From NCBI GenBank assembly GCA_018817385.1, contig JAHIUA010000094.1, positions 1-46,661 on the forward strand: DNA of 46,661 bases, given 5' to 3'. The position numbers and the translations under genes are program-made. Shown here piece after piece: positions 24,086 to 32,084 of the stretch. Position 1 is the first letter of the stretch, and each line of letters opens with the position of its first letter. A model generated the notes under the pieces. That model saw only the letters and a program-made list of their open reading frames with translations. It searched no databases and was not told where the DNA came from. This stretch comes from Pseudomonadota bacterium. Its GTDB lineage: Bacteria > Desulfobacterota > Desulfobulbia > Desulfobulbales > Desulfocapsaceae.

Positions 24086-25801
24086 ATGACTACCCTCAAG
24101 CAACCACTCCTTTTTTTTATTTTTTATTCTATACTTTCTGCTTGGGGGCTGACAATTGCCCAGGCAGCTCCCCTGAACGATAATTTTGCTGCTGCAACTG
24201 TCCTCTCGGAGGCCACAGGAATAACAACCGCAAGCAATATTGCAGCAACTGCTGAGACAGGAGAGCCAAATCATGGCGATACCGGCACCACTGCCTACGC
24301 ATCAATCTGGTTCAAATGGACAGCGCCCTCTTCCGGCCAGATCTTTGTCCATACCTTTGGAAGTACTTTTGATACCACCCTGGCTGCCTATACCGGCACA
24401 GCAGTGGGCGACCTTACCCAACTGACTGAAAATGATGATTTTGGCCCGGACGTCCAGAGCCTCATTGGGTTTTTCGCAGTGGCAGGAACCACCTACTATA
24501 TTGCTGTGGACGGCTACGATATTGAGGAACAGGGCACTGTGCTCCTGAATTGGATGCCTGCACCTGGTAATGATAATTACATTGACGCCATTCTCCTCTC
24601 CGGCTCTGCCGGAACCATAAATGGAAGCAATATAGGGGCAACGGCCGAACCAGGCGAACCCAACCATGGAGACGGCGGGGCCACCGCCTACGCATCAATC
24701 TGGTTCAGCTGGACAGCACCCTCTTCCGGCCAAATCTATATGAATACCTTGGGCAGTGATTTTGATACCACCCTGGCGGCCTATACCGGCACAGCAGTGG
24801 ATGGCCTCATCAAAATCACTGACAACGACGATTTTGGGACGGATTATCAGAGCCAGATTGATTTTGCCGCTGTGGCAGGAACCACCTATTCTATTGCTGT
24901 GGACGGCTGCGATACAGAGGAACAGGGCACTGTGGTCCTGAATTGGCTGCCTGCTGCAGCAAACGATGATTTTGTTGACGCCGCTGTAATTCCCGGATCG
25001 GCCAAAACCATAACTGGAATCAACATCGGGGCAACGGCTGAATCAGGCGAACCCAATCATGGCGATGGCGGAACCACCGCCTACGTCTCAATCTGGTTCA
25101 GCTGGACAGCACCCTCCTCCGCTCAAATCAATTTCGATACCTTTGGCAGTGATTTTGATACCACCTTGGCGGCCTATACCGGCACAGCAGTGAACAGCCT
25201 CAGCAAAATCACCGAGAACGACGATTTTGGCGCTGACACTCAGAGTCATATCGATTTTTTCGCAGTGGCAGGAACCACCTATTCTATTGCTGTGGATGGC
25301 TGGGATGAGACGGAACAGGGCACTGTGCTCTTGAATGTGACACCGGCACCTGGTAACGACAATTTTGCTGCCGCAACTCGCCTCTCCGGCTCTGCCGGAA
25401 CCATGACTGGAGTCAATATCGGGGCAACAGCCGAACCAGGCGAACCCAACCATGGAGATGGCGGAACCACCGCCTACGCATCAATCTGGTTCAGCTGGAC
25501 AGCGCCCTCTTCCGGTCAGATTGTTATTGATACCTTTACAAGCACTTTTGATACGACCCTGGCGGTCTATACCGGCACAACAGTTGAGACCCTCACCAAA
25601 ATCACTGATAACGACGACCATGAACTCAGCTATCAGAGTCAGATTGTTTTTTCTGCAGTTGGAGGAGTCACCTATTATATTGCTGTGGACGGCTACGACG
25701 AGGAGGAAAAGGGAGATGTGGCCTTACACTTTAATGGTATAAAAAATTTTCCATGGTCAACTTTCCTGCCATCCCTTTTCAGGAAGGCAACCCCTGATTG
25801 A
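24086..25801 (+). CDS. Secreted protein of four tandem 131-residue beta-rich repeats
   Basis: Exported protein of 571 residues. A signal peptide (about 1-28, ending AQA) is followed by four tandem repeats that start at ND(N/D)(F/Y), each exactly 131 residues long, and a short tail. Each repeat carries GEPNHGD, SIWF.WTAPSS.QI, FDTTLA.YTGT.V and TYY/SIAVDG, a pattern typical of PPC-like (bacterial pre-peptidase C-terminal) beta-sandwich domains found in surface and secreted proteins. Acidic loops such as NDDFG and DGYDEEE may bind Ca2+. I chose ATG 24086 with GGAG six bases upstream; ATG 24074 lacks a site. No protease or sugar-hydrolase domain is present, so adhesion or a structural role is most likely, but this is not shown. 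The tail FLPSLFRK is basic. Confidence 0.85.
   Translation: MTTLKQPLLFFIFYSILSAWGLTIAQAAPLNDNFAAATVLSEATGITTASNIAATAETGEPNHGDTGTTAYASIWFKWTAPSSGQIFVHTFGSTFDTTLAAYTGTAVGDLTQLTENDDFGPDVQSLIGFFAVAGTTYYIAVDGYDIEEQGTVLLNWMPAPGNDNYIDAILLSGSAGTINGSNIGATAEPGEPNHGDGGATAYASIWFSWTAPSSGQIYMNTLGSDFDTTLAAYTGTAVDGLIKITDNDDFGTDYQSQIDFAAVAGTTYSIAVDGCDTEEQGTVVLNWLPAAANDDFVDAAVIPGSAKTITGINIGATAESGEPNHGDGGTTAYVSIWFSWTAPSSAQINFDTFGSDFDTTLAAYTGTAVNSLSKITENDDFGADTQSHIDFFAVAGTTYSIAVDGWDETEQGTVLLNVTPAPGNDNFAAATRLSGSAGTMTGVNIGATAEPGEPNHGDGGTTAYASIWFSWTAPSSGQIVIDTFTSTFDTTLAVYTGTTVETLTKITDNDDHELSYQSQIVFSAVGGVTYYIAVDGYDEEEKGDVALHFNGIKNFPWSTFLPSLFRKATPD
24176..25747 (+). repeat. Four in-frame tandem repeats of 393 bp
   Basis: Repeat starts fall at 24176, 24569, 24962 and 25355, each exactly 393 bases apart with no indels. 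Long stretches are nearly identical at DNA level, for example around TTTGATACCACC and CCTATACCGGCACA. This indicates recent duplication or ongoing gene conversion. Confidence 0.9.
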
Positions 25802-25833
25802 GAAATAATCCCCAGCAACCGTATGTTTTATCC

Positions 25834-25978
25834 AGGAGCTTGTCCGAGACTAGGCATTGTATGCAACATCGAGGTATTTCTAAAAAACCATGGCAGCCGT
25901 CTAGTGTCAATATTGCGACCAGTATTTTTGAGAAATAAGGACGCGTCTGGGAAAAAGGGCCTTCTCGAACAGGCTCCT
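25834..25978. repeat. 145-bp MITE-like element with imperfect terminal inverted repeats
   Basis: AGGAGCTTGTCCGAGA (25834-25849) is matched in inverse at 25963-25978 with 14 of 16 positions paired. The interior has no coding sequence that I recognise. Related arms occur at 135-147, 3479-3490 and 16161-16194. No target-site duplication is obvious by eye. Confidence 0.6.
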
Positions 25979-26141
25979 GGTGAACTTGGGATAACGTTCA
26001 GCACCGATTAGCAGATTCACTGAGTAAAAAACCTGGCCTGTCCCAGTTTTTCCACAATTCTTTTTTACCAAAAGCCAAGCGTATCGCGTGGAGGACTGGG
26101 TAACTGATTAAAGTTTTTTCAAATAACAGAAGGAGAAAAAA

Positions 26142-27314
26142 ATGAAAAAGAAGGTGTTAATATTCCTTAGTTTGTGCCTGCTTGTGGCATGCTCGTCGTC
26201 TGCTTTTGCAGCCGTAACCCTCAAACATCTTGGGGCCCATCCTTTTTCGAAACTGGCCATTACCTCTGAGGCAGACATTCGGATCCTGGTCGAAAAACAC
26301 AGCGCTGACCTGGAGGACGGATTTACCAAAGCCGGTAATCCAGAACTGTTTCCGGAATTCAAGGCTCAGTTTCCAGCTGCACAAATTGATGCCATCCAAG
26401 TTGCCCCGGGGGAACGATTCGACTGGATGCTCTTCCGAAAGAAAAGTTCCGGCCAGGTCAAGGCGATCAAGGATGTAACCTGGGGTGGCGAAGAGTCTTT
26501 TGCTGCCTTCAGGTTCTATATTGACAAAAATGAACAGCGTTATGAGTTCATTGTTCCAGCTGCCTGCGGCAACCTGAGCCTGAGGAATGTCATCATACCT
26601 CCTCCTCTGAACCAGGATCCAGTCTGCAACATGACCCTGTCCAGCTCAGAGATCACGTGTGGCCAGGTCATAGTTGTTGACGCAACAGGATCAACAGATC
26701 CTGATGGCACCATCTCCGAGGTGGTCTTCAAATTGCTGGATGCCTCCAATCAGGTCGTAGTTGAGGAAAGTGTCACTGAAGCCCCATTTATCCAGAAGCT
26801 TACTGTCCCCTGTCAGTCTTCCCAGTACACTGTCAAAACGGTGGTGATCGACAACAAGGGTGCCCAGTCCAGTCCTGCCGATTGTACCCAGACGATAACG
26901 GTTGCCCAACACAAGGGTGGACCAGTAGCCGATATTGGTTTTGCCCATCAGTTCGACCCGGCCAGCTATATCTTTGCCCGTGTTGGTTATGAGATCCCCT
27001 TGACTGAAAAGCTCTACGCAATGGGTCTTGCCGGTGGTTTTGCCCGTGTGGGTGGTTATGATGGCGGGAGCGCTTTCACTGTTGATGCCTTGCTCCATTA
27101 CTACCTGACTGAGAAAATGTCTGTTGCTGCCGGCGCCGGGTTCTGGGTCGGACAGGATGAGAATATTGATCTGATTGTCAATGTGGGATATCTCATCTAT
27201 GAACAACCGGAAAAGATGAAGACCTCACTCTTTATCGAAGGACGTTGCGAAGCTGATGATTTGATTTCCAGTAAGGCAACACGCCTTGGCTTGGGGTTGC
27301 GTTTCCAGTTTTAG
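26142..27314 (+). CDS. Exported protein with central PKD-like domain and C-terminal outer-membrane beta-barrel
   Basis: Protein of 390 residues. The N-terminal signal could be read by signal peptidase II (LLVAC at 13-17, a lipobox) or by signal peptidase I (cut after SSAFA). Residues about 25-145 are an uncharacterised domain; about 150-255 is a PKD- or Ig-like beta domain (DATGSTDPDGTISEV); about 260-390 is a small beta-barrel of alternating strands that ends in phenylalanine (LGLGLRFQF), the usual signal for outer-membrane insertion by BAM. A strong AAGGAG site precedes the start. It is monocistronic, with a perfect terminator 30 bases after the stop. It probably sits in the outer membrane with its middle domain in the periplasm. 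Function unknown. Confidence 0.82.
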   Translation: MKKKVLIFLSLCLLVACSSSAFAAVTLKHLGAHPFSKLAITSEADIRILVEKHSADLEDGFTKAGNPELFPEFKAQFPAAQIDAIQVAPGERFDWMLFRKKSSGQVKAIKDVTWGGEESFAAFRFYIDKNEQRYEFIVPAACGNLSLRNVIIPPPLNQDPVCNMTLSSSEITCGQVIVVDATGSTDPDGTISEVVFKLLDASNQVVVEESVTEAPFIQKLTVPCQSSQYTVKTVVIDNKGAQSSPADCTQTITVAQHKGGPVADIGFAHQFDPASYIFARVGYEIPLTEKLYAMGLAGGFARVGGYDGGSAFTVDALLHYYLTEKMSVAAGAGFWVGQDENIDLIVNVGYLIYEQPEKMKTSLFIEGRCEADDLISSKATRLGLGLRFQF

Positions 27315-27346
27315 ATAAATGCAAAGCGCGCTAAGGGAGAAGACAT

Positions 27347-27392
27347 AAAGAATGGCCCATCCACTGTCCAAGCTGGATGGGCCATTCTTTTT
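27347..27392 (+). terminator. Strong intrinsic terminator of the barrel gene
   Basis: A perfect 17-bp stem (27347-27363 with 27374-27390), a 10-base loop, and a T run that continues to 27392. Confidence 0.9.
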
Positions 27393-27484
27393 GGTTCTGC
27401 TTACTAACAGATCTGTTGCGCTGCCATGTACCACCGGATGCATCAAGTCATGGAACAATGGAGGAACACGCCGACAACAGGAAA

Positions 27485-27524
27485 GCCACTTTTTTTCATC
27501 GGAAAACCGATGAAAAAAAGTGGC
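27485..27524 (-). terminator. Intrinsic terminator of the cytochrome gene
   Basis: A perfect 18-bp stem (27485-27502 with 27507-27524) with an AAAA loop seen on the plus strand, 14 bases past the stop of the minus-strand cytochrome gene. Its A and T tracts lie inside the stem, so it could work in both directions between the two convergent genes. Confidence 0.8.
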
Positions 27525-27538
27525 AAGGGATTAACTCA

Positions 27539-27964
27539 TTATTTGTGACATGCTCCACAGTCACGTGCTGCAAAGGTTTCTGTTTCGTGGTGCACGTTAG
27601 TTGTAGCAGGCCCCCCTTCAATCGCTGATACTTCATGACATCCTAGACAGTTGCCAGAATAGCTGACGACATCAGCTTCAAGAATGTCACTCCAGATCAA
27701 TGAATGACAATAAAGACAATCTGAAGCTATATCCGAAGACAGTGCATGATGTCTATCCGGGTTTGACGCCAACAACATGGGAAAAGCGTCGAGGTTATCA
27801 TGACACATTCGACAATCTGCCTCAGTAGGTTCTCCTTCATAAATAGACATTCCCCCATCTGTAGCTACACCGGCATTTTTGGCGTTTACCTGTGGAACGA
27901 CAGTCCACAGGACAAACAGACAGGCGACAGCGAGTAACCAATTCGTTTTACCCCTTTTCTTCAT
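27539..27964 (-). CDS. Small periplasmic tetraheme c-type cytochrome
   Basis: Protein of 141 residues with a Sec signal peptide (about 1-28) and four heme-attachment motifs: CRMCH, CLYCH, CLGCH and CGACH, the last two residues from the C-terminus. About 113 residues would remain after export, so heme density is high. Extra histidines (DRHHAL, NVHHETE) can supply the distal ligands. A GGAGG ribosome site precedes ATG 27964. No reductase or quinol oxidase is adjacent, so it is likely a periplasmic electron shuttle of anaerobic respiration; the partner is not identifiable from this window. Confidence 0.92.
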   Translation of the reverse strand: MKKRGKTNWLLAVACLFVLWTVVPQVNAKNAGVATDGGMSIYEGEPTEADCRMCHDNLDAFPMLLASNPDRHHALSSDIASDCLYCHSLIWSDILEADVVSYSGNCLGCHEVSAIEGGPATTNVHHETETFAARDCGACHK

Positions 27965-28585
27965 TTTTTTTCCTCCTTTAATTATTCCTCATTTCGGCTG
28001 ATGATTCTTTTCATCAAACCGGCCATCCTTGCAATACAAGCAGGTTCCACGGCAGAAATTCGAATTTAAAACGCAATAACGTCAAAGACGGGTGAAAAGG
28101 AGCACATCTGGCGTATTACCATGTAAAACTGCACGGGAAAGTAACTGTTGGTCAAATAGAAAACAAAACCCATAACACCAGGCCAGGGAAACATGCTCCA
28201 AGCGCCACATGATGAGCCGGACTGCCCGCCCTGCAATGACCAACCACCTTTGAGGAGAGCAATTTTAGGCGTAATTCCAGATATTGTTACTGCCCGCGAG
28301 TCCACGTTTAATAATTGGTGGGCGCCCAGCATGGATAAGAACTGATGGGACCAAATCCCTCTTTGTGTGATCCTGCGTTAAGTCGTACAGTTAACACACA
28401 ATACTAACTAACAGCAAGAGTATTAATACCAGCTCATGTTTGAAAAAAAAAAAACAGATGGTAAAGATAGGGCCTAAAGTTTATCCCGGATTGTTTCGGA
28501 GAACAGAAACGTCAGGAAAGGTCCAGTTTTTGCTTGACTCAACCAGGAAAGACTCAAACAAAAACTTGGCTCTTGGTTTTTCATT
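27965..28585. other. Intergenic region
   Basis: About 620 bases between two minus-strand genes. I see no supported gene. An 88-codon open stretch on the minus strand (28332-28066) lacks a ribosome site and any familiar motif. Confidence 0.4.
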
Positions 28586-29431
28586 TTACCTGAGGAGAAA
28601 GAACACCCCATTTACGATGGGCCAGAACAAAACAGCGCCGGTGCAGACAATGCAGATCATACTTAAAAACTTATGACCTGTTTTTTCCCGGGAACGCTCC
28701 CGGTAACCGAGAATGAAACCGACAAGCGCACCAACAAGCATCCCCCCGGCATGGCCCCAATTATTGATTCCCGGAATCATGAAACCAAAAAGAAATATGC
28801 CCAAAGCCCAGCCACCAATCTGACTGTAGACCGCATTACCGTATGCCCCTCCCCGGCTTTTGCCATAATAGAGCGCAGCACCTATCAATCCGCAGACGGC
28901 AGCTGAAGCACCAATGGTCAAACGCACCCCAAAGATGACGGAAATAAGATATCCGCCAATTCCGCTCAAGGTATATATGGCAATCATTCTGCTCGTTCCA
29001 TACTCCCGTAGGAGTAGAGGACCTATCTGATAGAGTGCGATCATATTGAAGACTATGTGCATCAGACTGCCATGCAGATAACTTGCCGAGATAAGCGACC
29101 ACCAGCGATTAAACTGGAATAGCGGTATTGTTCCGGTAGAGCCCAGTACAAAAAGACTGTTATTGCTCGGTGAGAGGAAATTAAAAGGGCTGGCAGAAAA
29201 GGATGAGGTCCGTGGGTCAAGAGCAAGTGAGAGCATAAACATTGCGATATTCACCACAATAATCACCTTCAGGATTCCATCTTCCCCGCCAAGACCCCGG
29301 GTAAATATATTGTCATTCCACAATGAGCCCGGGTTTTTCAGACCACAAGCAGGGCAGACCGATTCGGATCGACTGACTAACCTTCTGCAATTTGGACAGA
29401 GAAACGAGTTTCTTTTTTTTGATAACGTCAT
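28586..29431 (-). CDS. Rhomboid-family intramembrane serine protease with N-terminal zinc ribbon
   Basis: Membrane protease of 281 residues that cuts transmembrane segments. A zinc ribbon CPNC...CPAC occupies about residues 12-30. About six helices follow, with the rhomboid landmarks: RWWSLISASYLHGSLMHIVFNM (loop and first histidine-rich helix), the catalytic serine in GASAAVCG, and the catalytic histidine in NNWGHAGG. The order serine then histidine is complete, so it should be active. The ATG 29431 has no clear ribosome site. The substrate is unknown; no exported partner with a matching C-terminal anchor is evident in the neighbourhood. Confidence 0.92.
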   Translation of the reverse strand: MTLSKKRNSFLCPNCRRLVSRSESVCPACGLKNPGSLWNDNIFTRGLGGEDGILKVIIVVNIAMFMLSLALDPRTSSFSASPFNFLSPSNNSLFVLGSTGTIPLFQFNRWWSLISASYLHGSLMHIVFNMIALYQIGPLLLREYGTSRMIAIYTLSGIGGYLISVIFGVRLTIGASAAVCGLIGAALYYGKSRGGAYGNAVYSQIGGWALGIFLFGFMIPGINNWGHAGGMLVGALVGFILGYRERSREKTGHKFLSMICIVCTGAVLFWPIVNGVFFLLR

Positions 29432-30710
29432 AATGTTATTAGAATGTTAGATTACGAAAACGTCGGCTCCTGACAGTTCGACTGAAAAGAAGATCCCGCA
29501 GCTCCTGATAAGTTTCTGACAATCTTTATTGATGTTCAGAAAAGTGGAGAAGACACTATCATTACCTACTTTTCTAAACGATAGCATATCACAATCTTCC
29601 CTCCTACCATAAGATAGCAGAAAAAAATGATTCCTTTTACAAAAAGGATATCGCAGCAGGGATACCGGTGAGCCAGCCACTGCCCAGAGCCAGGCTTTGT
29701 TGACTCGCCGAACAAACGTCATCGACCGTATCACCTTGACTGCTCCACTATGCAGTCAGCACCTCATACGGGTAATTTGGGAGCTCAATGACCGGCCTGC
29801 ACTTCCCCTGTCACCTGCTTTCGCTGCAACTCACGGCCTCCCCGCACATGGCTCGGAACCATCATAGAACAGCTGTTCCTCTCATGCAGGGCTCTTTCAT
29901 CCCCCTGTTCTCTACCGATTTATTCCGGCGTTTTCTGGACATCCCCGGAATTTCTTTATCGCCCCCTGCCTCTGCCAGTATTTCGGTTAATTGATTCTGT
30001 AACAACTTTCTGACTTATTGCTCATAAACGATCTTTTATTGTGGCTGATATTGTGAGCTGAATGGCTTTGGCGGAAAAAGAGACAACAAGCGATGCCGTT
30101 CTTTGGAGAAGTGAATGGAACGAATATTTTCTTTTAAAAACAATGAAATTACTTGAACAACGACCGAATAGCAGGCCCATAACTGTAGGGATTAAAATAC
30201 TGATTGGGGTTACCATCGCCTCCAAAAGCTTGCAGAGCACAAGGCGAATCAACCAGGAATCGTCAAAAGACCTGGAGATGACAAATGAAGTGGTGCCCAA
30301 TGGCATTTCCAAGGTGAAGATGCCGTTCTGGTAAAGGTGGAACCGTTGCTTTCGATAATTCCAGATGGGCAGGAACTGTTGGCAAGCGACCTGTCCAGTT
30401 TAACTACCTGATTACAGTGCCTTCCCTAATTCACTTATCAAAATATTCTTTTTGTTTTGACTGCCAGGCAACAGCAATGGATATTGAAAATCCACGGAGA
30501 ATCAGAAAAATATTCAATTCAGGGTACTCTGAACAATTCGAACTTTCGTTCAAAATCGAGGCATGCGAAAAATGTTACCGCAGGTGCCCGGCAGGAAATG
30601 CTCTTGGGTACATAGTAGTGGACATTCCAAGAACACACTTTATCGTATACTGAAGAGATCGGGAAAAAAGACATTAAATCAACGAGCGCATCCAAAGGAG
30701 AATAACCACC
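29432..30710. other. Long intergenic region, probably decayed sequence
   Basis: About 1,280 bases without a supported gene. Several short open stretches on both strands (29734-29447 minus, 29788-29994 plus, 30062-30334 plus) have no ribosome site and no motif that I can name; the region may hold remnants of lost genes. The last 20 bases contain the AAGGAG site of the next gene. Confidence 0.4.
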
Positions 30711-31940
30711 ATGGACGGAACACGATTCATACTCGCCGGAAGCCTTATCGACGGCAATGGCGCCGATGTGCGTAGGAATGTCTTTCTGACAGTGAAGGAC
30801 ACCATTATTACCGCCATTGGCTCCAGCACAGACCTTCCCCGCACTAACGGGGCTGCACTCGATGATTTTTCTCACTGCACCATTGTGCCGCCGCTGGTTG
30901 ACTGCAGCGTCTCCCTGTTGCGATCACCGTCCGTGGACAGAGAGGTGCAGTTATCCACTGAAGAGGCCGACATTGCGAAACAGACAGCCATGTTGGAGCG
31001 GCATATCAGCTACTGTCATGGACACGGAGTACTGGGAGTAGCCGACAGCGGTGATCTAACCGACCTGGTGCAGGGGTATCAAGAGCGGGGGGGACGGAGC
31101 AGTATAGTTGACATCCGCTCATCCGGCCTTCTTTGCCGAAGCAGGCAGGATTGGCCAGCCGGTGACCCGGCAGACCGTGATTTTATCAAGATCGCTTATT
31201 CCTGCAACATCGAAGACGAGGAAGCCTCACATCCTCGCCTTGCCAATGAAGACCTGTGCCGCATTCTCCAGCAAAGAGGTGGAAGAAAGGCGGTGGTGGT
31301 GGCCAATGGCCGGCAGCAGATAGATGAGGCGCTTGAGGCGGGCTGCGATGCCATTGAGCAGGGGTACGCCATGGACGAGGACAATCTCCAAAAAATGGTA
31401 AAAAAGGATGTGCTGTGGATTCCCAGTCTGATACGGGCCAAGAATGGTTTGGACAGTGCAGCCTCCGGCGGGTCTGTGTGCTGCCGATTCTCAACGCGCT
31501 ATGTGGCCCCGGGGAAACCGCTTCCCGGAGCGGAGGCATTTTGGAAAAAGATGCTCGCCGAACACCTTGCCCAACTGCGTCTTGCCAGAAAGTTGGGCGT
31601 AAAAACGGCTGTGGGAACCGGTGCCGGCAGTGTCGGCATACTTCATGGCGAGTCGATGGTCGAGGAAATAAAATTGTTCATGAAGGCCGGCTATTCACTG
31701 GCAGAGGCCATCCGCTGCGCCTCGGATATCGGGGCCGGATTCTTCGGTATGGAAAAGCTGGGAGCACTCAGTGTGGGGCGGAAAGCAACATTTCTGGTGT
31801 CCAGGGGCACTGTGCAACAGCTGCCAAGAAAACTCTCCTATCTGGAAGGCATCTATGTTGATGGCGCCCCCAGCGTCGCATATCGAAAAAATCCTGTGAA
31901 AACCGTAGGAAAGAAGCGACTCACCCATCCCACCGTCTAA
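30711..31940 (+). CDS. Imidazolonepropionase-like amidohydrolase-fold protein lacking its metal ligands
   Basis: Protein of 409 residues with the fold pattern of metal-dependent amidohydrolases: an N-terminal small beta domain (LAGSLIDGNGADVRRN), a TIM-barrel and the C-terminal return (LGALSVGRKATFLV). The expected HxH after strand one reads VDCSVSL, so both histidines are serines. The later histidines are missing too (VVANG for the usual HA.G, IEQGY for IEHG), and the metal aspartate of GTDAG is glycine (GTGAG). The reading frame is intact with a good AAGGAG site and no stop, so this is a pseudo-enzyme kept by selection, or a very recent loss. A non-catalytic binding or regulatory role is possible. 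It stands alone, convergent with the AsmA-like gene. Confidence 0.85.
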   Translation: MDGTRFILAGSLIDGNGADVRRNVFLTVKDTIITAIGSSTDLPRTNGAALDDFSHCTIVPPLVDCSVSLLRSPSVDREVQLSTEEADIAKQTAMLERHISYCHGHGVLGVADSGDLTDLVQGYQERGGRSSIVDIRSSGLLCRSRQDWPAGDPADRDFIKIAYSCNIEDEEASHPRLANEDLCRILQQRGGRKAVVVANGRQQIDEALEAGCDAIEQGYAMDEDNLQKMVKKDVLWIPSLIRAKNGLDSAASGGSVCCRFSTRYVAPGKPLPGAEAFWKKMLAEHLAQLRLARKLGVKTAVGTGAGSVGILHGESMVEEIKLFMKAGYSLAEAIRCASDIGAGFFGMEKLGALSVGRKATFLVSRGTVQQLPRKLSYLEGIYVDGAPSVAYRKNPVKTVGKKRLTHPTV

Positions 31941-32084
31941 CGGCACCTGATGGTTGGCTCGGTTCGCCTCTGTGTTTGGCAGCAGAGAATAAAGCGGGTG
32001 CATTAAAGATCCAAAGACAGGACACATTATATCAGAGAGCTATCCCGATTCTCTTCTTTGGCCGTACAGATACTCTTGATAACT

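Noticed and set aside
24176-25747. Regular repeats as a possible CRISPR array
   Set aside because: The repeats are 393 bp long, in frame and coding. No short repeat-spacer pattern occurs anywhere in the window by eye.
28066-28332. An 88-codon open stretch on the minus strand
   Set aside because: No ribosome site and no match that I can name; the composition is not like that of the neighbouring genes.
29788-29994. A 68-codon open stretch on the plus strand in the 29.4-30.7 kb gap
   Set aside because: It looks like possible remnant sequence, but I cannot assign it to a family and there is no ribosome site.
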